Made by a program: the position numbers and the translations under genes. 64,000 nucleotides of DNA from Dallia pectoralis (Eukaryota > Chordata > Actinopteri > Esociformes > Umbridae): positions 5,302,900 to 5,366,899 of the forward strand of contig CM055728.1 in NCBI GenBank assembly GCA_029465975.1, given 5' to 3'. The notes beneath the pieces are model-generated. The model was not told the origin of the DNA. It worked only from the letters and a program-made list of their open reading frames with translations, and did not search any database. Numbering within the stretch: position 1 is the stretch's first letter; every line of letters begins with the position of its first letter. This document shows, in pieces, positions 1-11,536 of this stretch.

Positions 1-365
1 CTGTAAGTCCTGATTATGTTCGAGAACTTCGTCAGGCGGCGGATTTGTCACTTCGTGCCACTAAGGAGACGGCCAAATCAGTGGGCCGTGCTATGGCAGC
101 CTTGGTGGCTACGGAGAGGCATCTCTGGCTAAGCCTCTCTGATATGAGAGGTAGGGAGAAAGCCTTCCTTCTGGACGCGCCTCTTTCCCCCGACGGCCTC
201 TTTGGCCCTGCTATTGGCTCGGTCGTCGAGAGGTTTCAGGAGGAGAGAAGGCAGGCAGCTGCCTTCCAGAAATTTCTCCCCCGTCGTAGCCGCGTCGCGG
301 GGCTGTCGGACGGGGGCAGCCCCGCCCGGCGCCGAGCACGGCACACCGGGCGCAGCAGAGAGTGA
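1..365 (+). pseudogene. DIRS gag-like C-terminal fragment
   Basis: A frame ending at 365 encodes a helical, basic segment with ATERHLWLSLSDM and REKAFLLDAPLSPDGLFGPA, which resembles the C-terminal part of the first ORF of fish DIRS1-like elements. It ends RRSRVAG then degenerates into an Arg/Gly-rich tail before a stop. The start lies to the left of the window. Confidence 0.6.
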
Positions 366-689
366 GTGTCGCTACTCGGGCGCCCCCACGATGAGTGGGC
401 CGGGGGCGACGCTCACAGGCAGGGCCTTCGAGGGGTAGGACAGTTCCGAGGCCTGTCGCTACACCCAAGAAGGCTTTGTCTAAGAGACCCTGACAGGGGG
501 TCAAGCCGCGGGGTCCCCACCAGGGGAGTAGTGAGCTTCTCCTGGTGCCCTCAGCGGGGTGGCCTTGGCGAGCGTTTTCCCGAGGGGCGCTCGCCTCCTC
601 CGAGGAGGGCCCAGAACTGTCGAACCAGTTGTTCCCTGCCAGTGCGCTGTTACAGGGCACTGTGTCTGCAGTACCTGTTACTCCAGAGG

Positions 690-2578
690 CCAGCCTCGAG
701 AGGCTGGTACCCTAGTAGATTTTCTGGCAGGGTGGAAGACCCTGCCGAATATATCTCAGTGGGTCTTGCGGATAATCGAGAGCGGGTATGCCATCCAATT
801 CAGGACGCATCCGCCTCGTTTCAATGGGATCCTGCCCACAGTGGTGGGCCCAGAGCAGGCTCTGGTACGGGAGCAGGAGGTACAGACTCTCCTGCTAAAA
901 GGGGCTGTAGAACGAGTTCTTCCTCTCAGCAGGGAGTCGGGCTGGTACAGCCGGTACTTCGTTGTTCCCAAGCAGGATGGGGGTGGCGTCCTATTTTAGA
1001 CCTACGTCTGTTGAATCAGACGGTCGGGAGACTCAGCTTCAAAATGCTCACTCTCAACCAGATCGTATCACAGATCAGGTCCGAGGACTGGTTTGTCACG
1101 ATAGATCTGAAGGACGCCTATTTCCACATCTCCATCCTTCCACAACACAGGAAGTTCCTGAGGTTCGCTTTTGGGGGCGAAGCGTACCATTATCGGGTTC
1201 TTCCATTTGGCCTAGCACTCTCTCCCCGTACGTTCACGAGATGTATAGACGCTGCCCTGGCGCCGTTGGCCTCCAGGGCATACGCATCCTCATTTACATC
1301 GACGATTGGTTGATTCTGGCTCCGTCAGGAGCATCTAGCGGTTCGGCATCGAGATGTCGTTCTGGCTCACATCTTCAAACTGGGGTTGAGGCTCATTGCC
1401 GGGAAGAGTGTGCTGTCGCCGGTACAGGTGACCACTTTCCTGGGCGTAGTCTGGGATTCGACCACGATGCGGGCACATTTGTCTCCTGCACGTTTGGCGT
1501 CAATCCTTGCAGCCGTCGAGCAGGTGAGGCTAGGCCAGTCACTCACTGTGAAACAGTTTCAGAGACTGTTGGGTCTGCTGGCAGCAGCGCCCAACGTTTT
1601 TCCTTGCGGCCTGCTGTTCATGAGACCGTTACAGTGGTGGCTCAGAACCAAGGGGTTCTCCCCAAGGGGAAACCAGTGCCGCATGATCACTGTTACGCGG
1701 CGTTGTCTCCGCACACTGGTCATGTGGAGGAAGCCTTGGTTCCTAACCCAGGGCCCGTGTTGGGAGCTCCGTGTCGTCGTGTTACACTAACGACGGATGC
1801 CTCCCTCACCGGCTGGGGGGGCGATCATGAGTGGTCGCCCAGCTCAAGGGCTCTGGCGGGGCCATCAGCTATCATGGCACATGAATTGGCTAGAGATGCT
1901 GGCAGTTTACCAGGCTCTGAAGCACTTCCTCCCAGACCTAAGGGGTCATCATGTCCTTGTCCGGTCGGACAACACATCGGTGGTTTTTCTACATCAACCA
2001 CCAGGGGGGTCTGCGCTCACGCCCACTTTACAATCTGGCCCGCCAGGTCCTTCTGTGGTCCCACGGGAAGCTCCTTTCTTTAAGGGCCATTTTTATCCCG
2101 GGGTACCTAAGTTAGGGGCAGACACCCTGTCGAGGCAGGGGCTTAGGCCGGGAGTGGAGACTCCATCCCGAGGTGGTGGAGCTCCTTTGGTCGCACTTCG
2201 GTCGGGGCGAAGTGGACCTGTTTGCGTCCAGAGGGACGTCACGCTGTCCTCTGTGGTTTTCGCTGGCTCGTCCAGCCCCACTGGGGCTGGATGCCATGGT
2301 GCAGGCATGGCTGAGGTCACGCCTGTACACTTTCCCCCCGGTTGCTCTGCTCCCAGGAGTTCTGGAGAGGATCCGTCAGGAGCGGGTCAGTCTACTGCTC
2401 GTAGCACCGTACTGGCCGGCCCGAGTATGGTTTGCGGACCTATTATCTCTCCTCGTCGGCTCTCCCCTGGAGATGCCGATCAGGAGGGACCTGCTTTCCC
2501 AGGCGCATGGGGTCATCCAGTTCACCCCCGCCCGGAGCCTTGGAAACTATGGGCCTGGCCTCTGAGGGGGCCCGCCTT
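690..2578 (+). pseudogene. DIRS reverse transcriptase/RNase H, frameshifted
   Basis: The fingers/palm part (for example DWFVTIDLKDAYFHI and RVLPFGLALSPRTFT) is in one frame up to about 1280, while the catalytic motif YIDDWLILA (about 1297) is in a second frame. The thumb/connection (VTTFLGVVWDSTTMRAHLSP) returns to the first frame from 1386. RNase H signals LTTDASLTGWGG (about 1788) and RSDNTSVV (about 1968) lie in different frames. The following DIRS-typical segment (EVDLFASRGTSRCPLWFS, VAPYWPARVWF) sits in a third frame at 2173-2565. At least three frameshifts therefore separate conserved blocks. Confidence 0.85.
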
Positions 2579-2589
2579 TTAGTTCCAGG

Positions 2590-3010
2590 TCTCTCGACTG
2601 AGGTCGCTGAGACCATCCTTCACTCCAGAGCTCCAGCCACAAGGAAGGCGTATGCCGCCAGGTGGAAACTTGTTCGTGTGCTTTGGACCACCCAAGAGAG
2701 GGGGTCCTGGGTCTAAGCAGAGGATGAGCAAGTGGGTGGTTGATGCCATCTCACTTGCTTTCGAGTCGGCTGGTCAGCCTTCACCCTTGGCTGTTCGAGC
2801 CCACTCGACCAGGAGTATGGCGGCTTTAAAAAGCCCTTTTGTCAGGTAAAGTGTCTCTACCAGACGTCTGTGTTGCGGCAGACTGGTCCTCACCGCACAC
2901 GTTCGTGAGATTTTACCAGCTTGACTTTAGCTTCACGCCAGGGGCGCAGGTGCTTTCGTCCGAATGTGCGCTCTGACTTCACATGGCGGACACTTGCTCG
3001 TATGGCGAAG
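2590..3010 (+). pseudogene. DIRS tyrosine recombinase, internally deleted
   Basis: The N-terminal core-binding start (LHSRAPATRKAYAARW, about 2620) is followed after only about 25 codons by the C-terminal catalytic part: the HxxR box as HSTR at 2802-2813 and the nucleophile context TFVRFYQLD with its Tyr codon at 2914-2916. The first catalytic arginine region is missing, so several hundred bases have been lost. A stop at about 2847 separates HSTR from the tyrosine. Confidence 0.7.
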
Positions 3011-3064
3011 TGGGTAGTGGCGTTCCCATAGCGTTTTCACGCAGCTCGAAGTTCCCTGATAGGG

Positions 3065-3121
3065 AACGTCTCTGGTTACGTATGTAACCTTAGTTCCCTG
3101 AGGGGAACGAGACGCTGCGTG
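3065..3121 (+). repeat. DIRS inverted repeat, left arm
   Basis: These 57 bases are the exact reverse complement of 3313-3369. In addition, a 25-bp direct repeat (starting GCGTTCCCATAGCG) occurs at 3020-3044 and 3295-3319. This split direct/inverted arrangement matches the internal complementary region plus terminal repeat of DIRS elements, used to circularise the cDNA. Confidence 0.8.
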
Positions 3122-3312
3122 TCTGTGCCATACTCCCAGCATGCCCTTGGCACTTGCTTCAGCCCATCAGAAACTGAAGGTGCCGGTAATTAGGGGTGCT
3201 TTTATGACTTCCTGGTCGCGACGTCACCCGTCTGTGACGTTCCGTCACGCCATTGGACTGATTACACATGTGCTTCATGACGCACTCACGCAGAGCGTTC
3301 CCATAGCGTTTT

Positions 3313-3369
3313 CACGCAGCGTCTCGTTCCCCTCAGGGAACTAAGGTTACATACGTAACCAGAGACGTT
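3313..3369 (-). repeat. DIRS inverted repeat, right arm (element end)
   Basis: Exact 57-bp reverse complement of 3065-3121. The element most likely ends at about 3370, where a host tandem repeat begins. Confidence 0.8.
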
Positions 3370-3370
3370 A

Positions 3371-3535
3371 TCAGTTATCATTGCATAACTCAGTGATCAG
3401 TTATCATTGCATAACTCAGTGATCAGTTATCATTGCATAACTAAGTGATCAGTGATCATTGCATAACTCAGTTATCATTGCGAATCTCAGTGATCATTGC
3501 ATAACTCAGTTATCACTGCAGTCATCATTGCACAC
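3371..3535 (+). repeat. 26-bp tandem repeat, decaying
   Basis: Units of about 26 bp (GATCAGTTATCATTGCATAA plus CTCAGT) occur about six times, with the last copies shortened or mutated. It abuts the DIRS end. Confidence 0.8.
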
Positions 3536-3599
3536 ACTGTGAAGGGGACCACGATTTGTTGATTGACACGTGCCGACCGTATTAAATCAACTTTTTGAT

Positions 3600-3770
3600 T
3601 CAGAGAGTGGTGTGGGTATGTCAAGGAGAGCATCTAGTAACTGAAAGGTTGCTAGATCAAATCCCAGAGCCGACAAGTTGAACAATGTGTTGATCTGTCC
3701 CTGAGGAAGACGGTTAACAGTTATTGCTCCCAGGTTGTTGTTGTAAATAAGAAAGTATTTGGTCATACTT
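3600..3770 (+). mobile_element. tRNA-derived SINE, HpaI-like
   Basis: The stretch contains a tRNA-like B box region (GGTTGCTAGATCAAATCCC) followed by a body with GCCGACAAG, CTGTCCCTGAGGAAG, GGTTAACAGTTATTGCTCCC and a GTTGTAAATAAGAA tail. This resembles HpaI SINEs known from salmonids and relatives. It is antisense to the host gene, about 190 bp downstream of the 3962-4093 exon in transcript direction. Confidence 0.75.
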
Positions 3771-3961
3771 ACTAAACTTGCTTAACTGAGCTAAACAAAA
3801 ATGTTGCAGCAAATCTTATCCAGTACTTAATATCTTCTCTTGACCAAAGTTTCCATGTTTAATACCATTCATTAGCTCCATTCCAGTCCTACTGTGTTCT
3901 TTGATCATAAGCGTGCACGCACTCAATATAAAATGACACATTCTCTCTCATGCACACTCAC

Positions 3962-4093
3962 CTGGGTACTGCCTGAAAAAGCCCTTGGCACTGCCAAAGT
4001 ACTGCCAGATGAGCGATGGGTCTTTCACAAAGTTGTCCACGAATACTTTATTCAAGGCTTCCGACCAGTACACCCCATTTACTATGGCAGAGT
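3962..4093 (-). CDS. cacna2d3: Calcium-channel alpha-2/delta-3 subunit, 132-bp exon (last of four seen)
   Basis: This minus-strand exon lies between acceptor CATCCAG and the strong donor CCCAG|GTGAGT. It takes two bases from its 5' end to finish the preceding codon and leaves one base over. The product includes SAIVNGVYWSEALNKVFVDN and then DPSLIWQYFGSAKGFFRQYP, a highly conserved stretch just before the VWA domain of alpha-2/delta subunits. The acceptor is preceded by a C-rich, T-poor tract in the RNA (G-rich on the plus strand, 4098-4172). The VWA-domain exons with the metal-ion adhesion motif are not in the window and must lie to the left of position 1. Confidence 0.92.
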
Positions 4094-4172
4094 CTGGATG
4101 GGGGGGAGGGGGTGGAAGGGGGGGAAGGGGGAAGAGGGGGTGGAAGAGGGAGGGGGGTGGAAGAGGGGGGGT
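4094..4172 (-). promoter_or_regulatory. C-rich 3' splice-site tract upstream of exon 3962-4093
   Basis: On the plus strand this is a run of G blocks of 3-8 separated by A, GA or TGGAA; in the minus-strand transcript it is runs of C immediately before the acceptor CATCCAG. It serves as the pyrimidine tract of the exon but is unusually low in T. The G-rich template strand could fold into G-quadruplexes. It looks like a length-variable simple repeat that has grown at the splice site. Confidence 0.6.
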
Positions 4173-4921
4173 ACATTTCTGTTAATCTGTTAACCATTCA
4201 CAGGTAATGAACACATGAAGACAAAAACTATTTAATTTGTCTTGCTTGTCTTCATTAGAAGTTCTGCTGTTGCATTATAATTAGCTGGGAGTTGGTGAAT
4301 ATTTTTTGTATGTAATTGGGGCTACAGGGGAAAACCACAGAGCATATACAAAAACCATGTAAACAACAACATGTTATCGGGTATTATCGTGTAGGGGTTC
4401 CACTCCTTTATTTTGCTCCACTGACCAATCATATATTTACTCTGCAAATTTAGAAACAGGCTTCCGAACTCCAAGGTGGATGTGCTTCATCACATCACAT
4501 ATCAGTAAGAAAAGCCAGACAGACAAAAACACATTAAGAAATACCTGTATACACACTGTATGTCAGTTTTGCACAGTTTTCCACCGTTTTCACAGAATCT
4601 TGGCTCTCCATTTCTATATAATCTTCTATTATCAGTCCATGGTAATCAGTAACTGCTGCCAGTAATCAGAGATTGCCTGTGCATTGATTGGGCCGCAGTA
4701 CTACATTAGATGCAGTTAAAGTGAGAGGTACACATACATGTCATATAAGCACATTTTTCAACCACTCCACATATATTGGGTAAAGTCGGTTAGGAAATCT
4801 ACTTCATGCATGACACAAGTCATTTTTCCAACAATTGTTTAGAGCTAGATTTTGTTAACCTATAATTCACTATATCACAATTCTAGCGGGTCAGACGTTT
4901 ACATTCTGTAGCGTTCCTTGC
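4173..4921. other. Intron sequence without recognised features
   Basis: AT-rich host intron. I see no coding exon, repeat or mobile-element signature here. Confidence 0.5.
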
Positions 4922-4983
4922 TAGCATGACTAGTTACAGGTGTTGGTGGTGTGTTTTGTTCTGTGATGCCCTCTCCTGTTTAT
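4922..4983 (+). repeat. Direct repeat unit, left copy
   Basis: About 60 bp (AGCATGACTAGTTACAGGTG onward to CTCTCCTG) recur with few changes at 5778-5840. The two copies bracket the LTR remnant at 5232-5655, so they may be the ends of one older repeat interrupted by it, or two LTR-like copies. Confidence 0.55.
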
Positions 4984-5231
4984 TGTGGTACTGCATGCCT
5001 TTATTTGGTACTTCCTTTCTGCATTCCCTCAGTCAATCAGTTCTACAACGCTCGCCTGTGTATCCTGTTCCCTCGTTGACTAGTGTCATTAGTTTGGTGC
5101 TTTTGTCCCCGGCCTTGTTGGTCATTGTTGAATGTGAATCTCCTGTGTTTTGTGTAAGCTGCTTTTGCATTGTTCAAAATTAAAAGTGATCTTGCTTTGC
5201 ACCTTCTTCTGCGCAATGTCCTGAGTGATTA

Positions 5232-5655
5232 AAGAATGACCGCCCCAAGATGGGCAGGCTTCGGCAGTCGTCCTCTCCGGCCTTCTGAGCCACCATCATT
5301 ATCTCCTCCCCCTGCACACCTGGTTTAATCTTGTCATCACTACACCTGGTGTCCATTATCTAATTAGAGGACTATTTAAGTTTCCTGTGTTTGGTCTGGT
5401 CTTTGTGTGGAATTGTTCAATGTTACGTGTGTTTCCTTGATGAGCTCTCTAAAGGAGCATGTTAAACTCAGTCTTTGGGTAAGACGGTTATGGTACTACT
5501 GAGTGCGCTGCGACAAATCTTATTTATATGAATGGAATTTAGCGTGTTATGCGCTCTACTGTGTTCTGCTACATAAGTCGAATATTAAAAAAACTCTAAC
5601 GCTATTTGTTCCTCTGCCTGGCTTCATACTTCCGCACAACTACACAAGTGTGACA
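5232..5655 (+). mobile_element. Solo LTR remnant of the 30335-35359 chromovirus family
   Basis: It shares long stretches with the LTRs at 30335 and 34995 (GGGCAGGCTTCGGC, CACCTGGTGTCCATTATCT, TTGGTCTGGTCTTTGTGTGG) and ends CTCTGCCTGGCTTCAT...TGTGACA. It has a TATTTAAG promoter box (about 5372) and the self-priming 10-mer GTGTGGAATT at 5405-5414. The 5' end is truncated and internal parts are diverged, so it is older than the full copy. Confidence 0.75.
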
Positions 5656-5777
5656 GCACCAGAGGAAGCCTCCACTTTCATGGGCGCCGCGTCTTGCTTC
5701 GGTCTAGGCCTTCCCACATTCTTTTTTGCTGCGTCAGGTGTTGCGCCATTGGGGGGCGGTACTGTAAGGCTCCCTGC

Positions 5778-5840
5778 TAACAGGACTAGTTAAAAGTGTT
5801 GGTGGCATGTTTTGTCCTGTGATGCCCTCTCCTGGTTTTT
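5778..5840 (+). repeat. Direct repeat unit, right copy
   Basis: Near copy of 4922-4983 (GGACTAGTTAAAAGTG through GATGCCCTCTCCTGG). It is cut at its 3' side by the Tc1 fragment. Confidence 0.55.
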
Positions 5841-5847
5841 TGATGGC

Positions 5848-6095
5848 TTGCAAGCCGAAGAACACCATCCCAACCATGAAGCATGGGGGTGGCAGCATCA
5901 TGTTGAAGGGGTGCTTTACTGCAGGAGGGACTGTTGCACTAAACACAAAATAGATGGCATCATGATGAAGAAAAATTGCAACATTTCTAAAGGAATGGGC
6001 CAAAATTCACCCAACTTATTGTGAGAAGGTTGTGAAAAGTTACTCAAAACATTTGACCCAAATGAAATAATTTAAAGGCAATGCTGGCATAAACA
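5848..6095 (+). mobile_element. Tc1/mariner transposase C-terminal fragment
   Basis: The + strand encodes PKNTIPTMKHGGGSIML then, after a deletion and stops, KEWAKIHPTYCEKVV, which match the C-terminal catalytic part of fish Tc1 transposases of the Sleeping-Beauty type. The region ends in TTTAAAGGCAATGC, the usual 3' end of these copies. Inactive. Confidence 0.75.
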
Positions 6096-6340
6096 ATTTG
6101 AGTGGATGTTAGTGCATTGGCCTGCGCGTTGCGTGTCTGCGACACAAAGTTCCACACAACGTTTTTGGCAGCTCATCTCCGGAGAGCTGTACTATAATGC
6201 TTAGAGGTTAAGACTAGGTTGAGTGTAATTACGATTAGGTACAGGCATTTGGTATAGGTTAAATTTAGGCAATAAAGAGTTGGTTTAAACCCTAAGTTTA
6301 GGGTTATGTTAACGCTGGTGAGGTTTCTGAATATCAGAAC
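6096..6340 (+). repeat. Possible tRNA-like SINE head with TTAGG-like tail
   Basis: Starts with GAGTGGATGTTAGTGCATTG, which resembles a tRNA A-box region, followed by a T/A/G tail with TTAGGTT-type motifs. No good B box is visible. A similar composite occurs on the minus strand at 42886-43145. Weak call. Confidence 0.3.
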
Positions 6341-7585
<1,245 letters not shown>

Positions 7586-7674
7586 AAGATGGGCTAGGAT
7601 GAGCTAAGAGAGTGAAAAGGGAAGAGGAAGGTTAAGACAAACTTTGTCGATGCATTGACGTTAGCTAGTTTGGG

Positions 7675-8486
7675 TCAGTGACAATAAAACTCGCTCCTTA
7701 TTTCATTCAAGGGGTCCTGGAGGTTTGCTGTGGCGTTATTTACAAAGTGCAGACATTGTAGGAGGACTAGGAAGCGGTCTTGAGAAAAGAGTGTTGCAAA
7801 GAATGGTGACCTGATCCCTATGGGATCTGAACTCCAGTATTCCCTCACATCCCTTACAGGGTTCATCCTCACAATTCCCATGAGGACAGCCACCAGGAAG
7901 GTATACATTTCCCCAACACTTGTTGACACCCACTTGGCAAGCTATCCCTTGGCTTCTTCTGCAGGTCCAATGCATAGCGGTTGGTCTCCTCCATTATTTC
8001 TGCAACCAGCTTCTCTTTCATAAAGAGCGTGAAGCGCACCGCCTCAGACCGCCACCACATCATCCACAATTGGACTTTCATGCTCATCTGCAGCTTCAAC
8101 CAGGAATTGGTTGGTTACCTCAGGTTCAAGGATCTCAATAGCCACAAGATTGACTCACTGTCTGTCTGATGCCTCACTCTGATATTCTGATTCATTATCA
8201 GAGGTAATACACAACTCAAGAATTTCTTCATTAGTGAGATATGGACGGCTTGTGTGGGTACGTCAATGATTCTTCACCTCCCGAATTGAATACTTGCTAC
8301 CTCTGTAATTGAAAATATACAGTATAAAAATGTGACATTGAGGAAATGTGTTCTGACTATTGACTGTTGTGTCACTTTTTAATGGACGTTCTAACAAAAC
8401 GTTCTAATCACGCGGCTCTGATCGTACGCATCAGGGATTGCTCAAGCCTGACCGCGCCAGTATGATCGTACGTGCACAAGGGTTAA
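7675..8486 (-). mobile_element. Truncated piggyBac-like transposon with 5' terminal repeat
   Basis: On the minus strand, fragments read TFLVAVLMGIVRMNPV, REYWSSDPIGIRSPFFATLF and RDRFLVLLQCLHFVNN (reading region: SQDRFLVLLQCLHFVNN), typical of the N-terminal catalytic part of piggyBac transposases; MKEKLVAEIMEETNRYA lies upstream in another frame. The element's outer end is visible at 8482: TTAA (8483-8486) then CCCTTGTGCACGTACGATCA on the minus strand, i.e. the classical TTAA target plus CCC-start terminal repeat, with a second GATCGTACG motif at about 8420. The rest of the transposase and the other end are missing. Confidence 0.75.
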
Positions 8487-9664
8487 ACTATTTCCTTTAC
8501 CCTGCGCCCGTGTCCTGCCAACCTGTGTTTGCGTGACACAAACAGTTGCCTTTTCATCTCGCTTGGCATCCTCTTTTGTTTCGCCTAACGCTCTTGCTTC
8601 TGCCACTCCCAAAAGACATGTCGTTTGGGTTTTTGTTTTTTTGTGTTTGTGGTAGAGTGGGAGAGGCTTCACCCGAGCACCTGCTACTCTAAAAACCTGA
8701 CTGCTATAGAGAGGGACTACGACACGGGTGACTAGGAGCTCCTGGCGGTGATGTTGGCCTTTTTCTATCTTTCCAACAGATATGGGAATTCATAGGCATG
8801 GGGAATTTATAGTATTTAGCAAAAGCAAGAAAAAAAGACAGAGAAAAACAAAATGAAAAAAAATATTCACTATGATTTCTCACCCGTCTGTCTCTGTCCA
8901 CCTAGAACATAGAGCAACTCACCATCACATGAGACCCACAGCCAATTCACACAGATCAGCGCTTACTGCAAACAAAGATTTAAAACATTTTAAAGCTGTC
9001 TGCTTCTCGTATTCTATGTTTTTCTCACCCATGCTTGAATTATATGCATATGTTTATTTACATTTCTACATTCATTGTCTTTATCAATACAAACTTTTGC
9101 GTTTGCACTTCTGCACTTCATCTTCTGTTTGGCGCTTTCTCTCTCCCACTCTTCTCTTTTCACCCAGATGTAATTTATCTTTTTCCTAGACCTTCTGACT
9201 CAACTCAGTTGTCTCCCATTCTCTCTCTCCCTATCGCTTTCTTACACTCAATTGCTTTTTTCCATTATTGCTGGGTTAAGCTGACATGACATTCACCCAG
9301 TCTGTCAAGTGTTGTACAAGGATGTTGATGTACTTCCTCTTTTGGACTTTACTTGGATGACACATTAGCATAAAGACTGACTATTAAATAGCGAATGAAG
9401 TTACAGCGGGGGGGTATTTTTGATTAAAATACACACAGGTGCACATAGGGAGACAGACACAGAAACAGACACAAACAAATAGTGAACATTCCATTGTTGT
9501 GCATGCTGTTAGTTAACATACCTTTTAAGTTTTGCACATTTAATTTGAGGAACCTTGTTGTTCATGTTGTTCTTGAAACTAAACTAAAAATGGTTAAATT
9601 TAGGGATTGACTAATAGAAACCCATTTGTTCACCATGTTGATATTGGATGCACCATGCATATAC
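8487..9664. other. Intron sequence without recognised features
   Basis: No exon, terminal repeat or transposon protein fragment was recognised. Composition changes from GC-moderate (8490-8760) to AT-rich. Confidence 0.45.
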
Positions 9665-11045
9665 ATGTTATTGTGCAATGCTGAGCCAAAACATTACGAC
9701 CACTGACAGGTGAAGCAAATAATATTGATCATCAAGTACACAAGTCACGGTCAGGAGTTGTCACAGTATCCATAGGGTGTAGTGTAGAGAGCCACATGTA
9801 GAGCGGAGAAATGCACCGTGTTGTTGTGGTGGTTTTAATCAAAATAAAACAAACAGCGAACGCAAACAGAAAACAAATACTGAACGGAAGAGCAAATATG
9901 TTTACACAAAGCGACTTCTAGTTCACGAATACAATACAATGCAGGACTACATACAAAACACTCAACTCAGCGACACGTAACATATCATTCACTAAACCTA
10001 AGCAGGGACCTTAAATAGCTCACTGATTAACTAACCTATGCCCGGTGCTTAGCTAAACCCAAAACAGCTGTGCTCCTAATCAACACTATACACAGAAGGG
10101 CTCTCCCTAAACACCCTGTGTAAGACACAGCTCACCCATTCACGACAGGAGTAAACACCTAAACAACTTGAGGTCCAAATTGTTATGGCCAGACGACTGG
10201 GTCAGAGCATCCCTCGAACAGCATGGCTTGTCTGGTGCCCACAGACATCAGTGGAGATTATCTACCGACAGTGGACAGGAGACAAACCCCAAACCAGCGA
10301 CAGGGTGTTGGGCACATAGTTGCTAGAGAAACAATAGTGATCCTATCTGGTCCAAATAGGAGGTCTACCATGGTACAAATGTTATGGATGGTTACTGGAG
10401 GAATGTGTCACAACACACTGCATCGCACCCTGGTGTTTATGGGGCTGTCTAGTCGCAGACCGGTCAGAGGACCCATGATTAGCCGTATCCATTGTTGAAA
10501 GTGCCTACAATGGGGACTGGGCAATGTTTCACATGACATGGACGACCATGTAAGTGTGCGCTGTTTCCCTGGAGAAGTGAACGCGCCAAGATATATCTGG
10601 GGAAGACGACAAGCCAGTGCAGGGAGTTTGATGTTCTGGGCAATGTTCTGCTGGGGAACCCTGGTTCCGGGCATTTATGTAGATGTTTATTTGATACTAG
10701 ACACCAACCTAAACATTGTTGCAGAACAGGTAAACCACTTTATGGCAATTCTTGGATGACCATGGCTTTTTTCAGCAAGATGAAAACTGCACACATTGGC
10801 CGAGAACGGTTAAAGGAAAATTATGAAGAGTTCAAGGTTTTTGCCCTGGTCCTCAAATTCCGCAGATCTCAATCCGAGCATCTGTGGGATGTGCTGGACC
10901 AACAAGTCTGATCCATGGTGGCTCCACCTTGCAACCTACTGTACTTAAAGAATCAGCTGCAAAGTATTTGTGTCAGATACTACCTGATACCTTTCTGTTA
11001 TACCTTATCATTAATTGGCACTGGTGTCCCAATTCCTCATTCATT
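9665..11045 (+). mobile_element. Tc1-like transposon, degenerate, interrupted by a solo LTR
   Basis: The left part (GAGCCAAAACATTACGACCA, about 9681) is a known type of fish Tc1 terminal region. Transposase fragments follow the LTR: HRTLVFMGLSSRRPVRGPM (about 10420-10480), then DDHVSVRCFPGE, GSLMFWAMFCWGTLVPGIYV (about 10620-10680) and a C-terminal piece with HLWDVLDQQV (about 10880-10915). Frames change several times. A related copy is at 35930-36530. Confidence 0.75.
9759..10147 (-). mobile_element. Solo LTR (chromovirus-type) with perfect 5-bp target duplication
   Basis: Reads TG...CA on both strands and is flanked by GGAGT at 9754-9758 and 10148-10152. On the minus strand it has GAGCTATTTAAGGTCCCTG as a promoter box, shared with the LTR at 18615-18990. 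It sits inside the Tc1 copy, so it inserted later. Recombination between two LTRs would explain loss of the body. Confidence 0.85.
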
Positions 11046-11164
11046 CAAGTCCCTGATTAATGAAATACACCTTTTATAGAGTCATTTTTTTACCACTCTG
11101 TAATTTTACACTGCTTTTTGTACATGCAGTAATTGCACTGTTGTCATGTTGCAATGTTGTTATT

Positions 11165-11536
11165 GAACATACCATTGTTGTATGTTGTTACTGAACATAT
11201 CTTTGTTGTATGTTGTTATTGAACATACCTTTGTTGTATGTTGTTATTGAACATACGTTTGTTGTATGTTGTTATTGAACATACGTTTGTTGTATGTTGT
11301 TATTGAACATGCGTTTGTTGTATGTTGTTATTGAACGTACCTCTGTTGTATGTTGTTATTGAATGTACCTTTGTTGTATGTTGTTATTGAACATACGTTT
11401 GTTGTATGTTGTTATTGAACATACGTTTGTTGTATGTTGTTATTAAACATACCTTTGTTGTATGTTGTTATTAAACATACCTTTGTTGTATGTTGTTATT
11501 AAACATACCTTTGTTGTATGTTGTTATTGAACATAC
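11165..11536 (-). repeat. 28-bp minisatellite built from the exon's own 5' splice site
   Basis: Fourteen units at exact 28-bp spacing begin at 11165, 11193, ... 11529, with the last overlapping exon 11537-11699. Each unit, read in transcript direction, holds CAACAAAG|GTATGTTCAAT or a variant, i.e. the last exon bases and the donor. Five units keep AAAG|GTATGT; four read AAAC|GTATGT; the others are GTACGT, GTACAT, AATG|GTATGT, a GC and an AT version. The array therefore is a ladder of candidate donors immediately downstream of the real one. Confidence 0.9.

Larger units (their letters stand above)
1..3370 (+). mobile_element. DIRS-type tyrosine-recombinase retrotransposon, 5'-cut by the window, broken
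   Basis: Region order is gag tail, reverse transcriptase with an IDDW active site, RNase H, a DIRS-specific linker domain, then a tyrosine recombinase remnant, followed by inverted and direct repeats. This order and the lack of an integrase define DIRS elements, which integrate through a circular intermediate cut by a tyrosine recombinase. The coding part is split over several frames and the recombinase has an internal deletion, so this copy is not functional. It lies antisense to the host gene. Confidence 0.85.

Noticed and set aside
366..1313. Single intact DIRS polymerase ORF
   Set aside because: The catalytic IDDW lies in another frame, so the frame ends before the active site.
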